A stretch of DNA of 14,274 bases from Oscillospiraceae bacterium (GCA_016295225.1 JAEDLP010000041.1:1-14274); one strand, 5' to 3'. Positions 1 through 7,751 are shown, counted from the stretch's first letter. Notes: generated from the sequence alone by a model not told the origin. A program made the numbers and translations.

Positions 1-79
1 TTACCACCGCTTTCCGAGAAAGTCAACCCCTAATTTTCACTTTTTTCGATTTTTTTATTTTTCTTTCGAACCCCTTCTC

Positions 80-109
80 TTTACGCCTGTAGACCATCTG
101 TGATACAAT
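80..109 (+). promoter_or_regulatory. Candidate sigma-A promoter of the SLH glycosidase gene
   Basis: An extended -10 element (TGATACAAT, 101-109) lies 18 nt downstream of a weak -35-like hexamer TTTACG (80-85). Transcription would begin near 116, about 40 nt before the chosen start at 156. T-rich tracts (about 43-65) lie further upstream and might act as an UP-like element. The -35 match is poor, so the call rests mainly on the -10 and on position. I see no clear feature in bases 1-40. Confidence 0.4.
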
Positions 110-155
110 GGGTGGACAAGCAACCCACCATGACCCTAAGAAAAGGAGCTCGCTT

Positions 156-3100
156 ATGAAACCCTTCCTCCGCCGCATGACCGCTCTGGTTCTCTGTGCG
201 GCTCTTCTCTCCACCTCCGCCCTGGCCTCCGAGGCTCTGGGCAGCCGGATCTATTCCTATACATTGGATATCTGCGACAACACCACCCTCACCAGGGAGG
301 TTATGTGGAGCGCGTCCCGGTCGGACCTGCGCACAGAGAACTATGTAACCTACACTCCCTCCCCCAGCATCTCCCCCAAGGTGAGCTATGGCTCCTCCGT
401 CCTGGCCAAGCAGTCGGTCCTCACCATGGCCAAGGATTTGGAGAAGGGCGGCGACCGGGTCCTCAGCGGCATCAATGGTGACTACTACGTAATGGCCACG
501 GGAAATCCCCTGGGCCTGGTGGTCACCGACGGAGTCCTGCGGTCCTCCGCCTCTTACTTAAGCGCCATTGGGTTCAATGCCGACGGCTCCGCTGTCATCG
601 GCAAGCCCGATCTGACCCTTCGGGCGGATTTTAAGGGGTACTCCTTAAAAATCTCTGACATCAACAAGATCCGAAACGAGGACGGCTATTTTCTCTTCAC
701 CGACGACTTTGGCGCCACCACCAAGAACACCAAGCCCGGGGTGGACGTGATCCTCACCCCGGTCACAAAAACCGAAGGCCAGCCGGTATCCGGTGCCGAC
801 GGGGTCTCCCTCACCACCTCTAATCAGTTAAAAATCGGTTCTCTGGTCTCCTGCCGGGTGGAGGAGGTCATTGAGGCCACCGGCGCCACCGCCATCCCCG
901 AGGGCAAGTTCCTTCTGTCCATTTCCAACACCGGCGGGGAGTGGCTTCAGGAGATGGCCCGCTCCCTCCAACCGGGGGATTCCTTGGATCTTGAGATCTA
1001 CAGCGCCGACACCCGCTGGAACAGCGTATACTGTGCCGTGGGGGCCATGTACTGGATTCTGTCCGGCGGACAGGTGTCCAGCGGGCTGGACGCCTCCACC
1101 GCCGCCCCCCGAACCGCCGTGGGGGTCAAGGCTGACGGCAGTGTGATCTTCTACACCATTGACGGCCGCCAGAGCGGTCACAGCGTAGGCGCTACCATTC
1201 AAATGGTGGCCCAGCGTCTGAAGGAGCTGGGCTGCACGGAGGCCGTCCTCCTGGATGGCGGCGGCTCCACCACCATGGTGTCCACCTATCCAGACTACGC
1301 CTCCTCCTCCATGATAAATGCACCCTCGGAAGGAACCCCCCGCTCGGTGACCAACGCCATCTTCCTGGTGTCCAACCTGGACCCCACCGGGAAGGCCGGC
1401 TCCCTGTACGTAACGCCCGCCAACCTGACCCTCCTGTCCGGCGCCACCACCCAGTGCACAGCCACCGCCCTGGACACCGGCTGGTACCCCATGGAGAGCC
1501 TCCCCGGCAAGGTCGCCTGGTCCTCCACCGAAGGAGCGGTCAGCGACAGTGGACTCTTTACCGCCCCGGACAAGACGGGGACCTACACGGTCACTGCCGC
1601 CGCCGGCGGGGTCTCCGGCAGCACCAAGATTCAAGTGTATGACACACCGGACGCCATCTACGTGACCAACCAGGGGAAAAACGTTTCCTCCCTGACCCTC
1701 ACCCCGGGACAGGTGGTGGATCTGAGCGCCTCGGCCTCCTATCGCACCGTGGGCCTCACCGGGGGAGACACCTGCTTCACTTGGACGGCGGACCCCGCCA
1801 TCGGCACCATCACCGCCGACGGCAAGTTCACCGCCGGGAAAACCTCCGCCAGCGGCAAGATCAAAGTGGCCGCCGGCAACTATGCCGTAACCATCGCCGT
1901 CACGGTGAACGCCCCCGCCCAATATACCCTCCTGTCGAACTTCGAGGGGAAGGATACCTATTTTAAATCCTCCGACGCCAAGCTGACCCCGGAGGATTCC
2001 TCCACCTATGTGAAATACGGTTTCCAGAGCCTGCGGGCTGACTATACATTAAAAGAAGGGGCCGCCCAGCTCACCGCCAACCAGGCCCTGACCGACACGG
2101 ACCGGTATCTCTCCCTGTGGGTCTATGGGGATCAGTCCGGGAACACCCTCACCGCCAATTTCTCCGGCCAGAACGGAGAAACCCTGACCCAGACCCTCGC
2201 CACGCTGGATTTCTCCGGATGGAAGCGGGTTACCGCCGCCGTCCCCGGCGACGCGGTCTCCTTTGACGGTCTGACCCTCTCCGGCAGCAAGACCGCCGGG
2301 ACCCTGTGGCTGGATCAGGCGGTTCTGTCCAACCATACCGGCTGGGACAACACCGCCCCCACGGTCTCCCTGTCGGTCAGCGGCACGTCGGTCACCGCCA
2401 AGCTCACAGACAACGCCAGGAACGCCCTGTCCAAGAACCGGGTCTCCCTCACCGTGGACGGCCAGGCGGTTCCCTTCTCCTTTGATCCCTCCGCCGGCAC
2501 CCTCACCGCCGCCCTGTCCGGTCTAAGCCCCAGCCTCCACCAAATAACCGTCACCGCCGCGGATTGCTGCGGCAACCTGGGCCAGGACTCCGTGACCCTG
2601 TCCTCCTCCGCTCCCCAGACCCCCTTCGCGGACATGGGCAGCCACTGGGCCAGGGACTACACCGGTCGGTTGAATGAGCTGGGGGTCATCACCGGGGTTC
2701 AGGTGGGGAAGGAAACCTATTTCTATCCCAACCGCTCCATCACCCGGGGGGATTTCGCCCTGATGACCGCCCGCTGGATGGGCCTGAACCTGGAGGACTA
2801 CGCCAACGTCCCCCTGCCCTACGCGGACGCACCCTCCATCCCCAGCTGGAGCCGGAACGCGGTGAAAGCCCTCTATGAACTGGAGATCATGCAGGGCAGC
2901 AAGGCCGCCGACGGCAAGCTCTACGCCAACGCCAACGCCTCCATCACCCGGGCGGAAGCCATGACCATTCTGGGCCGGCTCCAGGCCAAGGGATACCCGG
3001 AAGCCCCCCTGTCCTCCTTCTCCGACGCCGCCTCGATCCCCGCTTGGGCCAAGATCCACGTGGCTACCCTGGTGGGCCTGCAGGTGGTGAGCGGTTCGGG

Positions 3101-3170
3101 CGGAAAGCTCCGGCCCAACGACACCGTCACCCGGGCAGAAGTTGCCAAAATGCTCTTCACTCTCTGGTGA
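156..3170 (+). CDS. Secreted phosphodiester glycosidase-family (NAGPA domain) protein with C-terminal SLH anchor
   Basis: This 1004-residue protein is predicted to be exported and held on the cell wall. Residues 1-24 form a signal peptide (Lys/Arg start, hydrophobic core, ALA before the likely cut). Roughly 30-412 resemble the NAGPA / phosphodiester glycosidase domain, with NGDYY at 107-111 and DGGGSTT at 367-373. Two Ig-like/Big-type beta domains follow (about 416-585), then a carbohydrate-binding-like beta-sandwich (about 588-725), an Ig-like domain (about 729-815) and three SLH repeats from 822 to the end, with ITRGDF, ITRAEA and VTRAEV signatures. The start at 156 has AAAAGGAG at 141-148 and begins the signal peptide. 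An in-frame ATG at 107-109 overlaps the -10 box and was rejected. NAGPA-family members cleave sugar-phosphodiester bonds or act on exopolysaccharide; the substrate here is unknown. No convincing terminator follows the stop codon. Confidence 0.88.
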   Translation: MKPFLRRMTALVLCAALLSTSALASEALGSRIYSYTLDICDNTTLTREVMWSASRSDLRTENYVTYTPSPSISPKVSYGSSVLAKQSVLTMAKDLEKGGDRVLSGINGDYYVMATGNPLGLVVTDGVLRSSASYLSAIGFNADGSAVIGKPDLTLRADFKGYSLKISDINKIRNEDGYFLFTDDFGATTKNTKPGVDVILTPVTKTEGQPVSGADGVSLTTSNQLKIGSLVSCRVEEVIEATGATAIPEGKFLLSISNTGGEWLQEMARSLQPGDSLDLEIYSADTRWNSVYCAVGAMYWILSGGQVSSGLDASTAAPRTAVGVKADGSVIFYTIDGRQSGHSVGATIQMVAQRLKELGCTEAVLLDGGGSTTMVSTYPDYASSSMINAPSEGTPRSVTNAIFLVSNLDPTGKAGSLYVTPANLTLLSGATTQCTATALDTGWYPMESLPGKVAWSSTEGAVSDSGLFTAPDKTGTYTVTAAAGGVSGSTKIQVYDTPDAIYVTNQGKNVSSLTLTPGQVVDLSASASYRTVGLTGGDTCFTWTADPAIGTITADGKFTAGKTSASGKIKVAAGNYAVTIAVTVNAPAQYTLLSNFEGKDTYFKSSDAKLTPEDSSTYVKYGFQSLRADYTLKEGAAQLTANQALTDTDRYLSLWVYGDQSGNTLTANFSGQNGETLTQTLATLDFSGWKRVTAAVPGDAVSFDGLTLSGSKTAGTLWLDQAVLSNHTGWDNTAPTVSLSVSGTSVTAKLTDNARNALSKNRVSLTVDGQAVPFSFDPSAGTLTAALSGLSPSLHQITVTAADCCGNLGQDSVTLSSSAPQTPFADMGSHWARDYTGRLNELGVITGVQVGKETYFYPNRSITRGDFALMTARWMGLNLEDYANVPLPYADAPSIPSWSRNAVKALYELEIMQGSKAADGKLYANANASITRAEAMTILGRLQAKGYPEAPLSSFSDAASIPAWAKIHVATLVGLQVVSGSGGKLRPNDTVTRAEVAKMLFTLW

Positions 3171-3192
3171 TTTCTTTTCCCGAAAAAGGGGC

Positions 3193-3221
3193 TTGCAAAA
3201 AACGAGTGAGTATGTTAGGAT
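3193..3221 (+). promoter_or_regulatory. Promoter of secG
   Basis: A -35 box TTGCAA (3193-3198) is followed after 17 nt by TAGGAT (3216-3221), preceded by TGT, giving an extended -10. Transcription would start near 3228 and leave a leader of about 78 nt before the secG start. A 5-bp stem (TCCCC 3247-3251 with GGGGA 3260-3264) can form in the leader, but I assign it no function. Confidence 0.6.
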
Positions 3222-3305
3222 ACAGGGTAGTCAATTATCATTATCCTCCCCTTTTGATCGGGGATTTCAAATCAAGTAATAGTTAAAGCGAAAGGAATTA
3301 CCATC

Positions 3306-3539
3306 ATGGCTACTACCATCATTTCTGCCATCCAGGTTCTGGCTGGCATTCTCCTCATTGTTTTTGTTCTGGGCCAATCTGGTAAGCACTCCGGTCTGGG
3401 CACCATCGGCGGCGCAAGCGAATCTTTCCTGTCCAAGAATCAGGCAAGATCTGTGGATGCCAAACTGGCCAGATGGACCAAGTGGGTCGGTCTGATCTTC
3501 GTGGTCCTGACCCTGGCACTGAGCCTGATGCCCCACTGA
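3306..3539 (+). CDS. secG: Preprotein translocase subunit SecG
   Basis: This 77-residue protein matches SecG, the small accessory subunit of the SecYEG channel in the cytoplasmic membrane, which aids SecA-driven export. Two hydrophobic helices (about 3-23 and 57-75) flank a short polar loop with the typical Gly/Ser-rich SecG segment (LGQSGKHSGLGTIGGASESF, 22-41), which includes the family's GGASE-type motif. The length is normal for the family. AAAGGA at 3291-3296 lies 9 nt before the ATG. The gene has its own promoter and a strong terminator, so it appears monocistronic. In many Firmicutes secG is followed by rnr and smpB; here it is not. Confidence 0.93.
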   Translation: MATTIISAIQVLAGILLIVFVLGQSGKHSGLGTIGGASESFLSKNQARSVDAKLARWTKWVGLIFVVLTLALSLMPH

Positions 3540-3551
3540 TTGCGTTCCTTC

Positions 3552-3590
3552 CAAAATGCCCTTCCATTGGTTGGAAGGGCATTTTGTTAT
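3552..3590 (+). terminator. Rho-independent terminator of secG
   Basis: Bases 3552-3566 pair perfectly with 3572-3586 (15 bp, core TGCCCTTCCA/TGGAAGGGCA) around a 5-nt loop. The A-rich left base and T-rich right base (ATTTTG, then TTATAT) supply the U-tract. It begins 12 nt after the secG stop and separates secG from the YheO-type regulator gene. Confidence 0.9.
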
Positions 3591-3635
3591 ATATCCTTCC
3601 ATTTCCCTTCCATTTTTCCATCTGAGGTGAATCGT

Positions 3636-4292
3636 ATGACCCGTGAAGAGGCATTTGACATGCTGGACCGAATGGCCAAAGGCATCGCTGAGATGTTTGG
3701 CTCCAACTGCGAAACCGTAATCAACGACCTGACCGACCCCCTCCACCCCATTCTGGCCATCTACAACGGCCATGTGTCCGGCCGTTCCGTGGGCTCCACC
3801 CAGGACGTCACCGGCGTGGAACAGGATCTGCACCTGGACACCGATGTGGTGAATCTGCTGGCAGTGACCCCCAGCGGCCAGCAGACCAAGAGTTCCACCT
3901 TTTCCATCAAAGGCGAGGATTATCACTATGGGTTCGGTATAAACTATGATTTTACCCCCCTGACCTATGTCAACCGGGTCCTGCTGGACCTGATGCACAC
4001 AGAGGTGGACTTCCACAGCGCCCTGTACAAACCCCGGGACACCGGCATCGGAGAGCTTTTCGACGCAGCCGTCCTGCGGGTGGGCAAGCCCACCCGGGAA
4101 ATGAACAAGGCGGACCGCATCCGGGTCATCGAGCACCTGAAGGAGATGGACGCCTTTTCCTACCGCCGGGCCGTGCCCTATGTGGCCACCCACCTGGGGG
4201 TCTCCCGCTACACCATTTACAAATACCTGGACGAGGTGAACGGCAAGCCCGGCGAGGATGAGACCGTTCCCGACAGTAAGGAGGACCTGTAA
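3636..4292 (+). CDS. YheO-like PAS/HTH transcriptional regulator
   Basis: This 218-residue cytoplasmic DNA-binding protein has the YheO/DauR layout. An N-terminal YheO-type PAS sensor domain (about 5-125) contains the characteristic NCETVINDL (24-32) and a GHVSGRSVG segment. A C-terminal HTH_22-type helix-turn-helix (about 155-202) reads through YVATHLGVSRYTIYKYL. The start at 3636 has GAGGTGA (3624-3630) 5 nt upstream; the frame is open back to the secG stop, but that stretch covers the terminator and has no site. It is separated by 1 nt from the M20 dipeptidase gene, so it may control peptide or amino-acid use. DauR regulates D-arginine catabolism in Pseudomonas; the effector here cannot be told from sequence. 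Two CTTCCATT repeats 11 bp apart (3596-3603, 3607-3614) precede the site and could be an autoregulatory operator. The only promoter candidate seen is weak (TTGGTT 3567-3572, TATATC 3590-3595). Confidence 0.88.
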   Translation: MTREEAFDMLDRMAKGIAEMFGSNCETVINDLTDPLHPILAIYNGHVSGRSVGSTQDVTGVEQDLHLDTDVVNLLAVTPSGQQTKSSTFSIKGEDYHYGFGINYDFTPLTYVNRVLLDLMHTEVDFHSALYKPRDTGIGELFDAAVLRVGKPTREMNKADRIRVIEHLKEMDAFSYRRAVPYVATHLGVSRYTIYKYLDEVNGKPGEDETVPDSKEDL

Positions 4293-4293
4293 C

Positions 4294-5691
4294 ATGCAGC
4301 AACGCATCGACGCCTATTTCGCGGACAAGGAGACCCAACTGGTGGAGGCCGTCTCCCGCCTGGTCCACATTGACAGCACCATCGGCGAGGCCAAGCCCGG
4401 AAAACCCTTCGGGGAGGGTCCCGCCGCCGCCCTGGAGGAGATGCTGAAACTCTCCGCAGAGCTGGGCCTGCCCGGAGAGAACCTGGAGGGCTACGTGGGC
4501 GTCATCGACCTGAACCAGCAGGAGACCGCCCTGCACATCCTGGGCCACCTGGATGTGGTGGATGCCGGGGAAGGCTGGACGGTGACCTCCGCCTTTGAGC
4601 CCAAGCTGGTGGACGGTCTCCTCTACGGCCGGGGCACCGACGACGACAAAGGCCCCATGGTGGCCGCTCTGCTGGCCATGAAGGCGGTCAAAGACCTGGG
4701 CGTTCCCCTGCAAAAGAACGTCCGCATGATCCTCGGCACCGACGAGGAGACCGGTTTCCGGGATATCAACTGGTACTATGCCCGTCATCCCTACGCCCCC
4801 TACACCATCTCCCCCGACGCGGACTTCCCCATCATCAACATCGAAAAGGGCCACTATCAGCCCACCTTCACCGCCGTCTGGGAACGGGAGACCGCCCTCC
4901 CCCGGGTGACCTCCCTCACCGGTGGCCCCCGACTGAACATGGTCCCCCCCAAGGCCCAGGCCCTGGTAGCCGGTCTGACCCCGGCCGAAATCCAGGCTGC
5001 CTGCGACGCCCTGGCCCCGGAGCCGGAGATCACCTTCACCCTGACCCAGCGGGAGGCCGGCGTTCACATCCTTTGCAGCGGCGTGGGCGCTCACGGATCC
5101 ACCCCCGAGGAGGGCCACAACGCCCAGACCGCCCTGGTGGCCCTGCTGTCCACCCTGCCCCTGGCGGACTGCCCCTCCACCCGGGCTATCCGGGCCTTGC
5201 GGGACTTCTTCCCCCACGGGGACTTCACCGGCCAGGCCCTGGGCGTCGCCCAGAAGGACAACCTCTCCGGCCATCTGAGCCTGGCCTTTACCCGCATCAC
5301 CCTGGACGACACCGGCCTGGATGGCCGCTTCGACAGCCGCACCCCCCTGTGCGCCAACGACGAAAACACTCGCCGGGTCACCGAGGCCGCTCTGGCCAAA
5401 GCCGGCTTCACGGTAACGGGCGAGATCGACCCGCCCCACCACGTCCCCGCCGAGGACCCCTTCATCCAGGTTCTGGCCAAGTGCTATGAAATGTACAGCG
5501 GCCGCAAGAGCCACTGCGTGGCCATCGGCGGCGGCACCTACGTCCACGGCATCCCCGGCGGCGTGGCCTTCGGGGCCAGCATGCCCGGTTTTGTCTCCAA
5601 CCTCCACGGCCCCGATGAACGGGCCAACGTGAAGGACCTCCTCACTGCCGCCAAGATCTACGCTCAGGTGATCATCGAGCTTTGCTCCTGA
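4294..5691 (+). CDS. M20-family metallodipeptidase (PepV/Sapep-like)
   Basis: This 465-residue cytoplasmic protein belongs to the M20 di-metal peptidases of the PepV/Sapep group, which split dipeptides released from peptide uptake or turnover. Expected metal and catalytic residues are present: H85 and D87 in GHLDVVD, D117 in GRGTDDDKG, the E151/E152 pair in GTDEETGF, D175 in SPDADFP, and H438 in NLHGPDE near the end. A GGGTYVHG segment lies at about 411-418. Length is normal and the frame is intact. The start at 4294 follows AAGGAGG (4278-4284), which lies inside the regulator gene, with a 1-nt gap between the genes, so translation is probably coupled. PepV-like enzymes use zinc and Sapep uses manganese; metal and substrate (including beta-alanyl or D-residue dipeptides) cannot be settled here. 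Confidence 0.9.
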   Translation: MQQRIDAYFADKETQLVEAVSRLVHIDSTIGEAKPGKPFGEGPAAALEEMLKLSAELGLPGENLEGYVGVIDLNQQETALHILGHLDVVDAGEGWTVTSAFEPKLVDGLLYGRGTDDDKGPMVAALLAMKAVKDLGVPLQKNVRMILGTDEETGFRDINWYYARHPYAPYTISPDADFPIINIEKGHYQPTFTAVWERETALPRVTSLTGGPRLNMVPPKAQALVAGLTPAEIQAACDALAPEPEITFTLTQREAGVHILCSGVGAHGSTPEEGHNAQTALVALLSTLPLADCPSTRAIRALRDFFPHGDFTGQALGVAQKDNLSGHLSLAFTRITLDDTGLDGRFDSRTPLCANDENTRRVTEAALAKAGFTVTGEIDPPHHVPAEDPFIQVLAKCYEMYSGRKSHCVAIGGGTYVHGIPGGVAFGASMPGFVSNLHGPDERANVKDLLTAAKIYAQVIIELCS

Positions 5692-5702
5692 TTTTAAAAA
5701 AC

Positions 5703-5729
5703 AAGGGCGGGTGAAAACACCCGCCCTTT
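5703..5729 (+). terminator. Hairpin terminator or attenuator between the dipeptidase and CHR genes
   Basis: Bases 5703-5713 pair perfectly with 5718-5728 (11 bp, GGGCGGGTG/CACCCGCCC) around an AAAA loop. The following T-tract is short (TTTC), so termination may be partial. The CHR gene starts only 29 nt after the stem. Confidence 0.7.
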
Positions 5730-5757
5730 CAACTGTCTAAATAAAGAAGGCGACCCT

Positions 5758-6303
5758 ATGGCAAAAAAACGAGAACTCTTTCTGACCTTCGCCCGGATCA
5801 GCGCCAGCTGCTTCGGCGGCGGCTACGCCATGCTCCCCTTCTTCCAGCAGGAGCTGGTGGAAAAGAAGGGCTGGCTCACCGATGAGGAGCTCCTGGACCT
5901 CCACGCCATTGCCCAGTGCACCCCCGGCGTGATCTCGGTGAACACCGCCACCTTCTGCGGCTACCGCACCCAGGGGGTCTCCGGCGCCCTGGCGGCCACG
6001 GCAGGTCTGCTGACCCCGCCCATCCTCATCGTCCTCATCATCTCCGCCTTTTTCTGGGCCTATGCGGAGCATCCCATGATCCAGCACGCCCTGGCGGGGG
6101 TCCGGGCCTGCGTCTGTGCCCTCATCATCAGCAGCACAGTGAAGCTCTATAAAAAGGCCGTCCTGAACCTGCCCACGTTCCTGGTCTTCCTGACCGTCTT
6201 TGTCCTGGCGGCCCTTGTGGGCCTCTCCCCCGCCCTCCTGGTCCTGGGCGCGGCGGCGGTGGGTCTGGTCTACGCCGCCATCCGAAAGGAGGGCAAGGCA
6301 TGA
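5758..6303 (+). CDS. Chromate transporter (CHR) family protein, first half of a short-chain pair
   Basis: This 181-residue membrane protein is a single CHR domain, matching one half of full-length ChrA. Features include the N-terminal FGGGYAMLPFFQQELV segment, the QCTPGVISVNTATFCGY motif and several hydrophobic helices, with the most hydrophobic ones in the C-terminal half. Short-chain CHR proteins usually come as adjacent pairs thought to assemble into a heterodimer, and the next gene is the partner. AAGAAGG (5744-5750) precedes the ATG by 7 nt. The stop overlaps the next start (ATGA, 6300-6303), so translation is coupled. Known relatives export chromate by anion transport, but many pairs in gut Clostridia have no tested substrate. 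There is no room for a promoter between the upstream hairpin and this gene, so it is probably read from the regulator/dipeptidase transcript. Confidence 0.9.
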   Translation: MAKKRELFLTFARISASCFGGGYAMLPFFQQELVEKKGWLTDEELLDLHAIAQCTPGVISVNTATFCGYRTQGVSGALAATAGLLTPPILIVLIISAFFWAYAEHPMIQHALAGVRACVCALIISSTVKLYKKAVLNLPTFLVFLTVFVLAALVGLSPALLVLGAAAVGLVYAAIRKEGKA

Positions 6304-6857
6304 TTCTCCTGCGTCTGTACTGGGAATTCTTTGTGGTTGGCTGCTTCTCCATGGGCGGCGGCATGGCCACGGTCCCCTTCCTCTTTGACCTGGCCGACCG
6401 CACCGGCTGGTTCACCACCGCCGACCTGGCCAGCATGATCGCCATTTCCGAGGCCACCCCCGGCCCCATCGGCATCAACATGGCCACCTACGTGGGCTAT
6501 GCCTCGGCGGGGGTTCCCGGCGGCGTCATCGCCCCCCTGGGGCTGGTGACCCCTGCCGTCGTCATCATCCTGCTGGTGTCCAGGCTTTTGAACACTCTGT
6601 GGAAAAATTCCAGGGTCCAGGACCTGTTCCACGTGCTCCGTCCGGCCTCGGTGGGACTGATCGCGGCGGCGGCCTTTTCGGTCTGCGCCGTGTCCCTCTT
6701 CACCTGGGACGGCGGCTTGACCCTCCACTGGCCCTCCATCGTCCTGTTCGGCCTGCTGCTGGCCGCCATGAACCTGCCCAAGCTGAACAAGATCCCCTCG
6801 GTGGTCTTCATCGCCATCGCCGCGGTGGTTGGCATGGTCTTTCAAATGGTGGATTAG
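6300..6857 (+). CDS. Chromate transporter (CHR) family protein, second half of a short-chain pair
   Basis: This 185-residue membrane protein is the partner CHR domain of the preceding gene. It shows the family pattern clearly: FSMGGGMATVPFLFDL near the N terminus, then EATPGPIGINMATYVGY, with the PGP-x-x-x-N signature intact, followed by long hydrophobic helices to the C terminus. In the first protein the equivalent motif is TPGVISVN, so the two halves have diverged at a conserved site, as is common in heterodimeric pairs. The start at 6300 overlaps the previous stop by 4 nt. A strong bidirectional terminator lies 4 nt after the stop. Chromate is the family name; sulfate or another oxyanion is equally possible. 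Confidence 0.9.
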   Translation: MILLRLYWEFFVVGCFSMGGGMATVPFLFDLADRTGWFTTADLASMIAISEATPGPIGINMATYVGYASAGVPGGVIAPLGLVTPAVVIILLVSRLLNTLWKNSRVQDLFHVLRPASVGLIAAAAFSVCAVSLFTWDGGLTLHWPSIVLFGLLLAAMNLPKLNKIPSVVFIAIAAVVGMVFQMVD

Positions 6858-6861
6858 CTTA

Positions 6862-6893
6862 AAAACGCCTGCGGCGGATGCCGCAGGCGTTTT
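6862..6893. terminator. Bidirectional terminator between CHR pair and EFR1 gene
   Basis: Bases 6862-6875 pair perfectly with 6880-6893 (14 bp; GCCTGCGGC/GCCGCAGGC core) around GGAT. T-runs on the right arm and A-runs on the left give U-tracts in both directions. It ends transcripts of the plus-strand CHR genes and of the convergent minus-strand gene, whose stop codon is 5 nt away. Confidence 0.9.
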
Positions 6894-6898
6894 GTGGT

Positions 6899-7714
6899 TT
6901 ACAGGAAGAGCTCCGGCTCCTTCCGGGGCCAGGTGAACTGCTCCTCCAGTTCGGTTTTGTGATAGAGGTAGTTGGGGTCGTCGAAATACTTCGCCCCCTT
7001 GGGACAGTGGCGCACGCAGCGGTTGCACTTCATGCAGGGGCCGGTGAGCTGGGCGGCATTCTCCGGGTCGATGGACCCCAGGGGGCATTCCCTGGCGCAC
7101 TTGCCGCAGTTGGTGCAGTCCTCGGTGGTCAGGGGCTTGACCTTCAGGATGTTGATGGGGTTGCCGTGGCGGTCCCGGGGGGTGTAATAGGGGCCTACGG
7201 GGTTGTTGCCCCTGACCTTGGCGGAGATGGGACCGTTAGAGCCCCCCTTTCTCCACACTTGGTCGGCAAAGCCGGAGGCGATGGTCAGGTCGCTGAGATC
7301 CGGGCGACCAGCGGCCTGGGTCTGGGAGAAGGAATGCTGGCAGGCAAAGGCCCCGGCGCCCAGGGTGGTGAAGCCGTTGCCCTCCAGGGTGAGGCAGAGC
7401 TCCATGAGGGCGTCGTCATAGTTCCGGTTGCCGTAGCAGACCACCGGGACTGCCAGAGCACCGTTACCCTGGACGGAAGCCACATACTTAATCAGAAGAT
7501 TGGGCACCCGTCCGGCGTAGACGGGGGTACCGAAGACCACCAGATCCCCTTCGGCAAAGGCCTTGGGTTCTTTGCGGACCTGGGGCAGAGTAAAGTCGAA
7601 GGTCTCCAGAGGGGCGCCGGTCTGGTGCGCCAGCCGCCGGGCGATCTGGGTGACCACCTTCCTGGTGGTGTCGGTGGCGCTGAAGTAAGCAGCCCATACG
7701 GTGTTGATCTTCAT
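6899..7714 (-). CDS. EFR1-family flavodoxin/ferredoxin fusion protein
   Basis: This 271-residue cytoplasmic electron carrier joins a flavodoxin-like domain to a two-cluster ferredoxin, the layout called EFR1 family. The N-terminal half has the FMN phosphate loop (FSATDTTRK, 11-19) and a second flavin-binding stretch VVFGTPVYAGRVPN (59-72). Near the C terminus are two complete 4Fe-4S motifs: C200, C203, C206, C210-Pro, and C227, C230, C233, C237-Pro. The start at 7714 has AAAGGGGA (7724-7731) at good spacing. Upstream in-frame ATGs are rejected because the nearest, at 7753, overlaps the predicted -10 box. The gene stands alone, convergent with the CHR genes and divergent from vanW. Its redox partner is unknown; such proteins are common in strict anaerobes and are presumed to shuttle electrons for reductases. 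Confidence 0.92.
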   Translation of the reverse strand: MKINTVWAAYFSATDTTRKVVTQIARRLAHQTGAPLETFDFTLPQVRKEPKAFAEGDLVVFGTPVYAGRVPNLLIKYVASVQGNGALAVPVVCYGNRNYDDALMELCLTLEGNGFTTLGAGAFACQHSFSQTQAAGRPDLSDLTIASGFADQVWRKGGSNGPISAKVRGNNPVGPYYTPRDRHGNPINILKVKPLTTEDCTNCGKCARECPLGSIDPENAAQLTGPCMKCNRCVRHCPKGAKYFDDPNYLYHKTELEEQFTWPRKEPELFL

Positions 7715-7751
7715 GGGATCAGTTCCCCTTTCCGTTTGTTGTGTTGATTCC

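Noticed and set aside
10..22. Small CTTTC/GAAAG hairpin near the left edge as a terminator of an upstream gene
   Set aside because: The stem is only 5 bp and AT-rich, and the T-runs are too far away (over 20 nt) for a normal intrinsic terminator.
108..155. Upstream in-frame start codon for the SLH glycosidase gene
   Set aside because: It overlaps the predicted -10 element, lacks a ribosome site and would put a polar stretch before a good signal peptide; the ATG at 156 has AAAAGGAG.
3171..3192. Terminator directly after the SLH glycosidase gene
   Set aside because: Only CCC/GGG-scale pairing is possible and the sequence runs straight into the secG promoter; no stem with a U-tract is visible.
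3540..3635. N-terminal extension of the YheO-like regulator
   Set aside because: The extension would be encoded by the secG terminator hairpin and does not resemble the family; the ATG at 3636 has a ribosome site.
4126..5607. Long minus-strand open frame opposite the dipeptidase gene
   Set aside because: It is a shadow of GC-rich coding sequence with Gly/Val/His-rich composition and no domain. Similar shadows occur opposite the SLH gene (828-1922) and, on the plus strand, opposite rpiB/PHP (11219-12853) and dnaJ (12598-13635).
5758..6857. Proof of chromate resistance from the CHR pair
   Set aside because: Family membership alone does not fix the substrate, and no chrB-type regulator or other metal-resistance gene is present.
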